Below are positions 11,537-23,211 of a stretch of DNA of 64,000 nucleotides, in pieces. The position numbers and the translations under genes are program-made. The stretch is from Gymnothorax reevesii. Lineage: Eukaryota > Chordata > Actinopteri > Anguilliformes > Muraenidae. Numbering within the stretch: the stretch's first letter is position 1; each line of letters begins with the position of its first letter. A model generated the notes under the pieces. It was not told the origin of the DNA. It searched no databases and saw only the letters and a list, made by a program, of their open reading frames with translations. Where the stretch lies: the NCBI GenBank assembly GCA_029721435.1, contig CM056582.1, positions 35,608,611 to 35,672,610 on the forward strand. Reading direction: 5' to 3'.

Positions 11537-11955
11537 AAATACGAGATGGCGGCTGTGGCAGCCATAGTGGACATCAGAGTGCTGTCAAATTTGATAGGCT
11601 GCTGTAGGTGCACAAGACCAAGCAACACAGCAAAAGCGGCTTTGATTGATGCAGGCGTTTTTGAGTTATTGTGCAGAATAGAAATTCAAGATGGCTGCTG
11701 TGGCAGCCATGCTTGACTTTGGATCGCGACCAAAATTGATAGGCTTGTGTGGTAACTGTACCCCAATGTCCTCAGCAAAAATGGTGATTATTGGTGATGG
11801 GTTTTTCCGTTATGGGACGGAATGGAAATTCAAGTTGGCGGCTTTGGCAGCCATATTTGATTTCAGATTACGGCTGAAATCGATAGGCTTGTGTAGTAAC
11901 TGTACTCGGATGTCCTCATCAAAAATCGTGATGATCGGTGATGGCATTTATTAGT
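11537..11955. repeat. Three degenerate tandem units of about 144 bp
   Basis: The motif GGCGGCTGTGGCAGCCAT (with variants) recurs at about 11549, 11692 and 11837. Each is followed by a GATTT/GACTTTGGAT-like stretch, AATTGATAGGCTTGTGTG and a CTGTAC...ATGTCCTCA block. The units are only moderately similar to each other. Open frames through the array are a by-product of the period being close to a multiple of three. No known function. Confidence 0.8.
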
Positions 11956-12940
11956 TCAGACAGGACACTCACATCAGATTTAACCATTTATTTGGAATGA
12001 CATACATTTGGATTTGGCGGTGACTCTGCTCAAGTGATACTCTGGGACAATCTGAGCAAGCATGACACGGACATCCCAGGAGATCACAACCCCCCCCCCC
12101 CCCCCCCAGCAGAGCCTGGTTCACCGTGTTTAAAATTTCAATTCATTAGATTGGCATAGCACTTTTCACAGAGACTGTCACAAAGACGCTTTACATGAGA
12201 TAAAATAAATGAAAGGGCAGTGCCCAGCCAATTCCCCCTACTGCAAATGAGGCAAAAAAAACTCCCAGTAGGGAGAAAAATCCTCAAACTGGGGTGAGAA
12301 AAAACTCCCCAGTGGGAAGAAATCTCCGGAGGAACCCGACTATAGTGGGGAAGCCCATCCTCCGCCGGCTAAATAGTCCATCTGAACAGTGGCATCGGTA
12401 GCTCCAGGAAGTGGCATGTCGAGGATGGTGCAGAACTGGATCCAGACAGCAGCAGCCAGCGCTCAAAATGAAATGAAAGACAATACAGTTTACAAACCAT
12501 GCCAATACCGTATAAAACAATGCCAATACCGTATAAAGACAAGAGTATGACACAAGTACTGCCAAAGACTGTGCCATTAGAAAGGAGGAGGCTGGGGAGG
12601 TGGAGGGGATGTTTGTGTAGGTCTGCAATGGGTCTTGGTGGGGATGGTTGAGCTTGGCTAGTTGAGATGGAGAGCACCAGCCTATTTAAAAAGATGCTCA
12701 AATTAGGTACGTGACGCTGAAGTCCAATGCGATTGGACAAGGGGTGGAGCCAAGACTGACTTCCGTGCCTGTCTGAACTAACACTGACGCTCCATTTCAG
12801 ACAGGACACTCACGTCAGATTTAACCATTTATTTGGAATGACATTCATTTGGATTTGGCGGTGACTCTGCTCAATTCATACTTTGGAACAATCTGAGCAA
12901 GCATGACATAGACATCCCAGGAGATCACAACCCCCAAACT
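11952..12940. repeat. Direct duplication of a ~145-bp segment flanking a fish interspersed repeat
   Basis: The block starting TTCAGACAGGACACTCAC occurs at about 11952-12095 and again at about 12797-12935, roughly 845 bp apart and highly similar. Between the copies lie a poly-C run (about 12089-12108) and a repeat with short AAAACTCCC-type motifs and a GGAGGAACCCGACT stretch, which I recognise as a common interspersed repeat of fish genomes. The arrangement could be a tandem duplication or an element with long direct ends. Two minus-strand open frames here (12284-12809) show no domain. Confidence 0.65.
12089..12108. repeat. Poly-C run
   Basis: A homopolymer of about 19-20 C within the first copy of the 845-bp-spaced duplication; absent in the second copy, where the place reads CCCCCAAACTC. 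Confidence 0.95.
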
Positions 12941-13099
12941 CGCGCTCCTGCTGGGAGCAGATGAGCAGAGTCACCTGTGGGGATCTGAACATGAAATGCG
13001 TTTCGATCCATTAAATTTTTTGGATATGAATAACAAGCTCATTCTATGATCAAGGAACTGGAACATTAGACAAAATCAATACGCAGTAAGTGTGTTACG

Positions 13100-13612
13100 T
13101 GGGGATAAGCAATGTGAATGCGATGAGCATGTCGCATTTCCTTTGAATTCATGGAAGCGTGCATGACCTCTTCTGGATGCGTTAGATCAGCGGCAGGCTG
13201 AATGCAAGCAGAAGAACATTCGGCAAGACACTATGAGTGACTTGATACAAAGGAAATATGCTATGTGAGGATGAGGATGTGTGAAGCGACAAGCATGTCG
13301 CATTTCCTTTGAATTCATGCAAGCATGCATGACCTTCTCTTCTGCATGCAGGAGATCAGCAGTCAGCTAAATGCAAGCAGAAGAACATTCGGCAAGTCAC
13401 GTTGAGTGACTTGATTCAAAGGAAATATACTATATGAGAACGAGGATATGTGTAGCGACAAGCATGTCACATTTCCTTTGAATTCATGCAAGCTTGCATG
13501 ACCTTTTCTGGATGCTGGACATCAGCGGCAGGCTGAATGCAAGCAGAAGAACATTCGGCAAGTCCCTCATGAGAGACTTGATGCAAAGGAAATATGCTAC
13601 GAGATATGAGTC
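13100..13612. repeat. Three ~172-bp tandem units built of nested dyads
   Basis: Units begin with CATGTCGCATTTCCTTTGAA at about 13128, 13301 and 13471. Every unit ends with a roughly inverted TTGATNCAAAGGAAATAT, so the ends of a unit can pair across about 130 bp. Inside are further dyads, for example GCGACA...TGTCGC around the unit start, GCATGCATG clusters and AGTCAC...GTGACT. The three copies are well conserved compared with their surroundings. Confidence 0.8.
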
Positions 13613-13864
13613 TACATGTGGTAAATACATTCACATTTTAAATGTTAGATGGACAGAAGGCGGATGCAGATAGTGAATCGATATGAATAAAATGCCAGTT
13701 TCCCCAAGTTGAACGGATTGGACAATACCCAAGAATTTTGCATGCATTGGTCTTCCCAAGGCCCATTACAGTTGACCGACATTAAATTCGAGATGGAAAC
13801 ACTTTGCGTGAGCAAAGAAATAACATTGCAAGAACTACAATTTACCAATTACATAAATTATTCA

Positions 13865-14434
13865 CTAGTATAAAGACAGACTTATTTCTGGTATACTCCT
13901 GAGGACCAGTAACACACGGTTAGGATAACAGATGCTGGAACTACGGAAGTAGCCGTAGTTGCAGTCTCGATTCGAAAGGAATGTGTGGTGCATAGGATTG
14001 GGGACAGACCGCAGCACTGTACAGTATGCGGAGATGAACAGCAACCAAACTCTGTACATCGCCTTCCCAGAATCGGTCATGACCAGGGGCTCATCTCCTC
14101 CTGCCTTGGCTCGCCATTTCAGGGACCGAGAAAAAGAAAAGGACAAATGCAGTTTAGTTCTGGCAAGGACCACAGAAGTGCCTTTGCCACATTGATCAGT
14201 TTTGGAATGTTTGAGGTTGCTAGTGAACATACAGTTATCAGAGGAGAAATCAGAAATGGTGAGGTCATGTAAAGGATTAAATTTCTCTGAAGGTGGAGTT
14301 AATTCCACACATCCAAGAACCCCGAAGAAAGCTGTAAGACAGACCACTTCCAACAATACATCTACAAAAGGACTAAAATACCCAGCTCTTAAGTGCGATA
14401 TGAACTTTTCACCAAATAGTGTGAGGAAAAACAC
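13865..14434 (-). pseudogene. Tyrosine recombinase fragment of the YR retroelement
   Basis: The frame carries FNPLHDLTISDFSSD, FTSNLKHSKTDQCGKGT and GDEPLVMTDSGKAM, which form the catalytic-domain core of fish YR-retroelement recombinases. After a frameshift near 13995 the neighbouring frame supplies HSFRI, the HxxR catalytic motif, and then WSS of the last helix. A stop comes before the nucleophilic Tyr. Such recombinases integrate a circular cDNA without making target duplications. This copy cannot be active. Crypton recombinases are an alternative, but the RT upstream on the same strand argues for a Ngaro-like source. Confidence 0.78.
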
Positions 14435-14699
14435 TTATCATTGCCTTCTGGATGAATCTTCTTTAATCCGTTATTAGGCGAATGGAGGGATTTCCAAGCA
14501 AGCTAGTGACTGAAGGATCTAAACATCTTAAGTGAAAGTAGACCCCAGCAATTCATGCTTTAGCAGAACAGGGATGAATTTTATGAAACTCTGAACAATG
14601 CATTATAAAAGTTACAGATCATTGAAATGATATCCAGCAGAACTGGGATTAAAAACCTGCACAAAAGAGAAGTACGACCAGCAGCTTATACTTTTAATG

Positions 14700-16500
14700 C
14701 GATTGACAATTCAAACCTCCTGAAGCCAACCAACCCCCAAAACCAACGGAGGGAGCCACATCAGTGAAGGTTCGAAGGCAACCGATGACTCCGGCCAATC
14801 CTTATGAAAGAACGAAATGCCATTCCAGTGCTTGCGCAACCGTGACCAAAAGCGCAAATCAGATTTTTTAACCTTCGTCTAATTTGACAGTTTTTTACAA
14901 ATTGATTACAGATCGAGAGAGGTTGAGAAGCCGGTACACGAAGGAAGTTCAGGTGCCTCACAGGGACAACAATTTGCGCTTAGTCATAGACAAAGCCGAC
15001 CTGCACCCTCCATAACTTCCCTGATTCTGCGCCATTTATCCTGGGGTAGAGACGCTTGCATATTAACTGAGCCAAGAGCAATACCCAAAACTCCAGTTCC
15101 TGCGCAGTACCCCAGTTTCTTGAAAACGTCTTTAAGCGTAAAGATGCTGCAACTTGGTACGAAATTGGGAAAGTAGCGATGTCACCTCTGATACCGAGGT
15201 TCCGAAGCGCGCTTCAAAATCGACAGGGTATTTTTCTGAAGCACTGTGCCGGAGCCTGCTTCATATCGGGAAAAACCACGTGACTGATGACGTTCAAACC
15301 ACTTCATTGCTTCATTCAGACTGAATCAGCTGACCAGCTATGGAGCTTTGAAACATTGGCGCAATTCAAATATATTTAAGATCGACGAAACAGCGCTCTG
15401 TTATTATTATTTTTTGAATAAAAAAGTCTAAGTCGCACGTGCACACCTAGCATATGCTAAGCACAATCAAAAACATAATAAAATATTAAGTTTTTTGTCA
15501 GCAAATAATGAGGCTGTGGATGTAACTAATGTTAATACAGTACAATATAATATGAATTAAGGAAAGGAAGAAAAACAACAAACATATGTGAAACGAATTC
15601 AGATTTCAGCTTGAAGTATTTTTCACATTACAATAAAACTCAAAGTGCACACGCAAGGTGTGTCAGTGTCACCTTTGCAAGGCTGTACAACAATCTCTGT
15701 GCCAGCAGATGTCACCCACGTGCTCAATGAATGAAGCTTCGAGTAGTGAACCTATTTTCAATACAATGGTCCAAAAGGGCTGAAAGCTTCATAAAGCCTT
15801 GTTTTGGCCATCACTATGGGAAAGTCCATTATCCAAAAGTTGTCTAATAAATGAAAAACGAACGGCAGGTGGTTAACATTCAGAAGTATCCAGCAAAAAG
15901 CCTCGAATAGAGTATCGAAAATGCGGGGGCTGCTACAGCATTCAAAGGTCAGACGTACTGCGGAATACGTTTTTTCTTTCCAATTAACTCCAAAGAGACT
16001 TCACTGAGAGGGGTGCAGAGGCATAATTTTAAAAGCATCAGTAATGTCAGCGTTACCCAACCAAAAACCTGATCCAGCAATTTTAATGAGTTTAATGCGT
16101 GATCGACAGTAAAGTAAAAGCGAGAATGGGCATTAGGGATGAGATCATTGACGCTTCTAATCTTTAAGTCATAATGGGCAGACAAATCAATGATAACGCT
16201 TTTTCTTCTTCCCCCAGATTACTTACGAGTAGCAACACCTATAGGGTTATTACGGTATGAAGCTAATGGAATTTGGGAATCGGACCAATCATGTACCCCT
16301 TTTCAACTTCTCTCACCAGGATTTTATCAACTACATCCGATTCCTGCTGGGTAGACTGCAGGTTATTGCACTTCACGCTGGAGTGAATATCGTATAAACC
16401 AGCACAAAAGTCATTTATCAAACCAAACAACAAGCACGAGACAAAACAGCGATCTGAGTGGTCCGTCGGCGTCTTCGAGAGTTCCGGGACTGTGATGGGG
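14700..16500 (-). pseudogene. Reverse transcriptase/RNase H of the YR retroelement, interrupted
   Basis: Pieces in different minus-strand frames match the YR-type polymerase. There is an N-terminal CLLFGLINDF and VDKILVREVEKGYMIGPIP segment (16440-16260), NPIGVATRK and IIDLSAHYD (about 16240-16180), then VDHALNSLKL (16100-16060) and FDTLFEAFCWIL with the active site as LLDNFW (about 15900-15830). After the insertion come SVNMQASLP and HLNFLRVPASQPLS (15060-14900), and DLRFWSRL and WNGISFF (about 14860-14810). The usual YLDD motif has become LLDN, losing the second Asp. Multiple stops are present. Confidence 0.72.
15197..15822. mobile_element. Insertion (hAT-like, non-autonomous) inside the YR retroelement RT
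   Basis: About 625 bp of unrelated sequence separates two consecutive parts of the reverse transcriptase. The ends, GATACCGAGGTTCCGAAG on the left and (inverted) GATGGCCAAAACAAGGCTT on the right, resemble each other and resemble short fish hAT termini. Contents are A/T-rich with no gene. The target duplication could not be fixed. Confidence 0.45.
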
Positions 16501-16750
16501 GTAGATGCTTGATTTAATTTTTCTTAGCCGGCAGACGCGGCTTGCTACGAGGACACACAAACTTTAGATGGTCGTCTCTGCAGATCTTGGCTCAGTGGCA
16601 GAGGTAGGGTGAGGGCTGTCGCAGGGGTTTGGACTCGGCAATGATTTTCGGGCAGAGGGGGGAGGAATGGCAGAACGCTCCGCAGACAGTGCAGAAGATA
16701 CCACGGTGTAAAATGCCTGCTGACTAACACCAAATCGACCTAAGACCAAT

Positions 16751-19700
16751 TCAGTCTGACTAGACTATTGGAGCAATAGGCAGCTTTAATCTGAAAAGTA
16801 CTTATGATACTACTTAACAAGTGTCACTGTAAGACAGAGCGAGATCAGAAGTGGTAGTCAAATAGGTGTTTAGGTCGACCCTGCATCCAAGGTACATTTC
16901 ACCAATCACATCCCTTAACCCCTTTGTGCAGAAGCCAAATTTGGCTATTTTTGGGTTACCCACTTTAATGCTGTATAATTCAAGATTAAAGCTTCATAAA
17001 GAGGAAAAATGTGGCTCAATTCTGAAAAGACACTTACAGCATTTAGAATTACATAGTATTTCAGTTAATTTTCATGATTATGGTAGAGAAAATGAGCAGC
17101 AAACATAAAAAATCTTCATGAGAATTCACCATTGAAATTGCAAAAAAAATAATTCTGAGGATTGAAAAACTGCTGGGGCTTAAAACTATACATTTCTGGG
17201 ATCATAAACTCCTTGACCACAAGTACAATTCATCTTCAACATTACATTCTAGATTATCTACATGCTTTTAGCCAAATTATACAGCTATCCAAGTGTCTCC
17301 CCGAAGTCTCAAAATGAAGTCCAGTCAAATCATAAAAAAATCATGTATATAACACAAATAAAGTTTTAAGGCATGAAATTTAATATGAACAAATGATTTT
17401 CTGGTTGAGTTTAGTATGAATTTATCAATCTCAGTGCAGTTGAATATCAATGGTCACCAGTAACTACTCCAAAACACAAAACATGCCTTTTCTCCATAAT
17501 AAAGTTTAGAGTTTTGCCCATTTTACTTTAAAGTGCCAGCACAAACACGCATTAAATAAACTTCTTATTAAACGGTTAGAACATTCACCCTGTAATGGAA
17601 GCTACCAGTCCCCTCTTCTAAGCTCACAAACTCATTTCAACACTTATAAGGAACAAGTGCAACTCACTAACTCAGTAATATCTGAATTCTGAAATATACC
17701 TTATTTTAACAGAACAGACACTCCACTTTCAGGGAACAATCCATTGCCTCCCTGGATTCAAAAGAAACGTGCAATGAACGTACCAGGGGGTCCACCCAAA
17801 TGCACGGGCAGTTCGCGTTTTAAACAGGAAAAAAACCTCGACATTCGACTTTGTTGAGTACGTATACATTCCAAAAACAAAACAACAACAACAGCAAAAA
17901 AATAACAAAGTATCAGCCTCACCTTTTTCATGAATCCCTGCTCCAGAGGCCGATGTATCCAATAGCAGGGACCCTCCGGTCCTGTTTCATTCTACATAAT
18001 TCCAATTGACCATATCCTTATCTCATTTAGATCCTATAAATGTAACTGAACACTTCAAGGCCAGTTTTGCGAACGTGTTTTCTATAAATCGCGTCTATTT
18101 TAACCGCGTAATGTGCATAACGTAGACAGGATACAACCGAACATGCTCATACGCATAGGTTTGTATGCTCTGTGTTTGTCCAATCAATGTGTTTCACTTA
18201 CTCTAAAATGTTTAAACTCTCGGGATTTGGATAAGAAACGAGCCATTCAATACATTTTTACCGGGTTAGCTTTGCGAGGGCATGAAGTGTAACTATACAA
18301 TTACGCAGAAGAGCTTGAGTGTATGGTTGAGTGATTGGCTATCAACGCCAGTACTCGGGTGGATATAAAGAAGCGCTGAATTTGTCAATGAAGGAATCTA
18401 CGCGTAAATCCACGGTAGGAAACTACGATTTTTTTTGTACGTGACGACAGTAATTAAAAGTAGAATGTGAGAGAATCAATACCATGTCGATTTTTTTGCC
18501 TCAGAAAACTGATTTTTCTGAACCATTACTTGGAATACTGTTGGCTCACTGTGGCTTATCTGGTTGCTACAGAGGATAACGATTTTTTCTGTGTCAAGAT
18601 ATCGTTTTTTTAAACTGCTGGATCGATACTATGGGCAAGGATACTGACCAGTTTGCACATCAGGCTTAGCTGAGGAGTTTAATTCATGCAGCTCTTGAAA
18701 AACAGGGCGTGGAGTGAACTTCACCGTATTCAGAACCGCGTTCGAGGTCTGCTTGCTTGTGAACATTCAATAACTGATCCGGGGGTGCCATTTAGTGATC
18801 GAGTACAGTAACAGCGTACTTCCAGTTTGCAGGTCTATAGATGCGGGCGTCTACATCTGCAGAAAGGGGTTAATACACCGAATACCACAGTAAACTGTCA
18901 TGGTAAGAGTTTTTAACAGTCTCAGATCATTGTCCTTCAGAATGACGGAAATGTCCCTGTGTCTCTCAGTACCAAGAGACAAGAGCCAAGAGAAGAGCGA
19001 GATAAAACTTTTTTACCACTGCTTTTATGTGCCTGACCTGCTGGCGTGAGGGGCTTACTGGCAACAAGTAGTCATGGGAAATCCGGGGATCCATTTTGAA
19101 TTTCCTCACATATGAAAGTTTTTCTCTGTGTGACCCCAACACCTCCTGAAGCCCATCTGTCACTGGATGAGGCGGAGCACAGTTCGGCACGTCCAGTCAC
19201 ACAGAGGAAAGCGTGTATGATGTATTCATGGCCGACTCATTATGTCTGGTCTGCTAACAGCTGAGAGATAAGCAAAATCAAATGCGGGATTCTGTTCAAT
19301 GAGCAACGGAAGCAAAGATTTTTTTAGGTGGATTATTTCGTTCGCAGTCTAAATAGAGAGATCTGAGCAGCGTTAACATACCTGCCTGTCTGTCTTGTGT
19401 ATATGTATTTAAAACAGTCCAAAGAAAGGGAATTGTTTTTGGAGATAAATTTTCCATTCGCCAGTTTTGAGGACTCAGATGAGTTATGATTTACATTAAA
19501 AAGCAGTGCGTGGGCTGTCCCTAATGGGCCCATAAACCACAGCTGTGGAAAAAGGACTAGATGTTTAGACAGAAAGTGCAGAAAAGCACAGTGCCACAAA
19601 AATTCCAATTCCAAATTCCAAAATATGATTAATTATTTATTGTGAAATATGAGGTCATGTTTTATTGAAAGCATTATGTTCAGCCCTGGCTCTTCAGTCA

Positions 19701-21294
19701 TGCCTCATTTTTGCGGTCTCCTGAACTTGAGAACTGCACATCCTGTAAACAATATCAATCACTCTTCTAAGATGATGGATGTTAGAAGAAGGACATGGAC
19801 CTATAACAGCAGGATTATGTCATTCCATTAAAACTTTACTTTCTTCAAAGAAAGCTCTGGCCTCCCTAGCCATCATTAGAAAGCTAATTAAAGTCACCCT
19901 GATAATTTATACTTGAATCAGCAATAGTCACACTTGATCATCGAAATGCTACGTTTATTGCAATATCTACTGTATTGTTTTCATAGTTTTCCATACTACT
20001 TTGGATTTCGTTGTTGATTTGTTCACATTGAAGTACTTCTTGCTGGACAATTTGCATATATTCTGAAGCAATTTTCAAGAACAATTATGCTCAAAGAGAG
20101 ATATACATTTGTATAAATTGACATGTCTTTACCTATACAGGCTTAGGAACTCCTTGTTTGTCTCTGCTGTGTTTCTTTGTATTCAGTCTTTTATATTGTA
20201 GTTCAGCCAAATGACAACAGGAACAACAAGGGGTTTGGACTAGACTGATGTTGCTTACACGTGGGAGACTATGGTCCATTCTAACACACAACCCACCTCT
20301 AGGCCCATGGGTTCCTTTCATCGACTTATCCTAGTTGCAACGTCCCTTGCAGAGATCAGAAACGGTCTCCTCTCTTTCATTCTCTCTTTCTCCCTTCCTC
20401 TCTGTCTCTCTGTTCCTGCCTCAGAGAAGAAATTGTATTTGTCCACAGGTACACTTGCACAACAAAATGCACAAAAAACAAACAGCTTCAATGTTTAACT
20501 TTGCCCTAATCTGACTGCTCATATGTCAACTATACTGTCCAACGATTCCATTTATCAGCCTGATGTGCGGTAAATTAATGTCCACGACAAAAAGAATAAA
20601 GCAAATACTGTAGTACAAGATGAACGCAGTAATTATCCATTTCATTTAGCTGAAAAAAAAAAATCTTTTGCACAAAGACTATTATCATGTTCTGCAGTGC
20701 CATTTGCAGCAAGTTAAGAGAAAAGGTGAACAAGGAACTTCAAAGAGGGGTTGACAAAGAATGTTCCTTGAAATACTTTAGCGGATGCTGATAATGTTGC
20801 AGACTTCGTTAAAAGAATGCTGAGACAGAAGTATTTTCAAGCCAAATGCGTTAGATTACGATTCTTCAAAAGAACGGGGTCATTATCAAAGAGAGCAGTA
20901 ATTTCTGTGAGTAATGGTGCTGTAAGTGGGATCATTGCACCATTACCTCCATAGTGCATTGGTACCCTCATCTACAGCAGCGCTGTATGGTCAACATGTT
21001 TCTGTTCATGCACTGTATACTTACTGTGTCCTGGTGTAACTCTAACCATGTGTAATATTTACCAGCGCTTGGCTAAAATTCTCATCTGGGAGTTAATAAA
21101 GATCTATTCATCTTGAAAAATTCCTCTACGCTCACTGTAAAAACACAGTGCCATCCATTGACCAATACTGTGGAGAAATGATTGTTCAGGTCATAGCAAA
21201 ATACACAAGATAAATTCTTGTGGAGTCATTCAACTTTCAAAATCTCGTATTTCAAGTTGATATGTTTACAATCTGTCAATTACAATGTTGGGAG
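16751..21294. other. Mostly featureless, A/T-rich non-coding DNA
   Basis: No convincing exon or complete element was found. Short open frames (16866-17108 plus; 17729-17962, 18966-19190 and 19333-19614 minus) lack recognisable domains and good splice contexts. A CAAA/ACA-rich tract lies at 17876-17900, runs of T at 18428-18436, and a CT-rich tract at 20378-20415. A TATAAAG-like string at about 18363 in a mildly CG-containing stretch is too weak to call a promoter. Confidence 0.4.
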
Positions 21295-22000
21295 GATCCA
21301 AAAAAGTTGGGAGGTTGTGTAAATTGTAAGTAAAAACAGAATTCAATGATTTGCAAATCTCATAAATCCACATTTTATTCACAATAGCACATAGACAACA
21401 TATTAGATGTTGAAGGTGAGACATTTTACCATTTCATGAAAATTATTAGCTCATTTTGAATTTGATGGCAGAAACACATCTCAGAAAAGTTGGGACAGAG
21501 CCATGTTTACCATTGTGTAGCATCCGAGGAACTGATTAATGACACAAATGGTTTGTGACAAAAGCTTTTCATTACATTTAGAAGCCTTTGACAAAAAACA
21601 ACTTGTTACATCCATAAATACAAGTTATGATTGGGGTATAAAGAGAGGAAGCTATTCACCAGCAATGTCCAGCAACTGACCTTTCTTCTATTGACCCGTG
21701 GTCATTTGAAATTGATGGCGCACCATGAATATATGCGTGGCACGATGAAGAGTCAACCTTTCAAATTATTTTTGGTAGGAAAAAACTGTGATTTTTGGGG
21801 AAAAAAAGGAGAGGATCATCATGGTTTTTCACAACAGAAACTTTAAAGGCCAGCATCTGTCACGGTGTTAGTGCCCATGGTATGGGGAACTTGCAAACCT
21901 AACGCGGTAGGATGCACATATATACAGACAGATCAGCTTCAACACAGCCTGGCATAGAGTCTAAAAGTGTATAACTCTACTCTCCTCCCATGCTTTCTTC
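21295..22000 (+). mobile_element. Tc1/mariner relic, left part only
   Basis: The segment begins with a decayed terminus containing AAAAAAGTTGGGAGG, then AACAGAATTCAATGATTTGC and an inner AGAAAAGTTGGGACAG, the outer and inner motifs of a fish Tc1 family. Further right are short transposase-like pieces on the plus strand: near 21745 a piece matching the region just after the first catalytic Asp (FKLFLVGKN), and near 21852 one matching PASVTV with GMGN-like text. The right terminus and most of the gene are lost. Confidence 0.6.
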
Positions 22001-22161
22001 ATATGTGGTATCTGTCTTTCATGCTGGTAAAATCATTTCGTAACCCCTTCCGCCCTGTGGGGTTTGGCCACTGTCATCCCTCATCATTGGACATGAACAT
22101 GATCGCACAAAATAACTCTGCATTGACCCAAGCCATACCAGCAAAATGACCAGAAGAACCT

Positions 22162-23211
22162 GGGTGCTGTTTCAATAAACACGACAGACCGTCTGACCCA
22201 GTGACGGACTACAGTGACGGACCCCCGACTGGATCGGACTTTCGGATTTTCTGAGTGTTTCAATAAACGGTCCGTCGCCTCTCTGACTTTCTAGGACTAC
22301 TTGCAAGTTGTCTTAAAACCCGGTCAGACAAATAATATAATGGCAAAATGTTGCGTTATTGTTTGATGTTGTCTGGAAGCACAGACAGCCCAAAATATTT
22401 TGAGAATGGAAAGACAGAATGACCAATGCCCTCGAAACCAATATAGCCTACACCCAGAAACAGGAATTTTTATAACAATTACACATAATTTATTAACAAG
22501 GCGAGAAGATTTCACTTTTAAATCATTGGTACCGTTATCCTCAAGGGCAACAAAAAGTTGTGTTTTTATGCATGTTCTGTGAACACTAATGGGACGTTGC
22601 TTAAGGAGCGGTCTCGGCATGGTTCTCAGTGGTTAAACATCATATTCATGGTGCTTAGTGTGATCGAGAGTGGAGCTCTGCTTATCGCCCGTCTGCTTAA
22701 CTCAGTTCTGTAAAATGAGCGATCGTGACGACATGAATGTTTTAATGTCTTTTGTGTGATGAATAACTTTGTTATGTTGCCAGTCATAGCTTTAGCACAG
22801 AGTGCACAGTGAGCAAAGACTGCTTTTAATTAGCTAGACAGTATTGAGTTGATAGCTTACTGAAAATGAACTATCTAGGTGACATCCTACAGCGATGTGC
22901 GCCGTTAATTTATGTCTAAATAGTAGTCAATGATCTCTGCAATCAGAATCTTTTCTTTGTTTTTATTTAACATTAACTTATTTTGAATATCTGAACGCCA
23001 AATAGCGAAGCAGTGCATCACTGAGGTGTAAATTCTCATGCAACTTCGAACGAACAGTGACGAACCGTCCGTCTGCGTCGGACCGTGGTCGGACATCCTA
23101 CTTTTGTTTTATTGAAACATCTGACGGATATAGTCTGTCAAAGGTCTGACTTTTCAGGCGACAGATAGTCTGACTCGGTCGGACAAATAAAGTTTATTGA
23201 AACAGCCCCCC
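22162..23211. mobile_element. ~1.05-kb TIR element with clustered CGGAC motifs at both ends
   Basis: The left end GGGTGCTGTTTCAATAAAC is matched by the inverted right end GTTTATTGAAACAGCCCCCC. For about 130 bp inside each end, CGGAC/GTCCG and TCTGAC motifs repeat in both orientations (for example 22180-22275 and 23060-23190), as expected for subterminal transposase-binding arrays. The interior has no recognisable transposase; a 98-codon minus-strand frame (22324-22620) shows no domain. PIF/Harbinger or hAT origin is possible, but no target duplication was clear. Confidence 0.65.

Larger units (their letters stand above)
13865..16750 (-). mobile_element. Ngaro/DIRS-like tyrosine-recombinase retrotransposon, decayed
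   Basis: Read on the minus strand, the order is a possible gag tail (16750-16545), reverse transcriptase (about 16500-15820), an inserted element (about 15822-15197), the rest of the reverse transcriptase and RNase H (about 15200-14700), and a tyrosine recombinase (14430-13865). This RT, RNase H, recombinase order is diagnostic of YR retroelements. The text is riddled with stops and shifts. Termini are not resolved, so the boundaries are approximate. Confidence 0.75.

Noticed and set aside
11513..11954. Open frames with repeated MAAVAA motifs
   Set aside because: They follow the DNA tandem repeat and lack start or splice context and any family match.
12284..12809. Minus-strand frames of 114 and 146 codons
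   Set aside because: They overlie a non-coding fish interspersed repeat and overlap each other in different frames.
13100..13612. Regular repeats that could suggest a CRISPR-like array
   Set aside because: Only three long units without separate repeat and spacer parts, in a vertebrate genome.
18350..18420. TATA-like string GATATAAAG with some CG dinucleotides nearby, possible promoter
   Set aside because: No downstream exon or start context; A/T-rich DNA gives such strings by chance.
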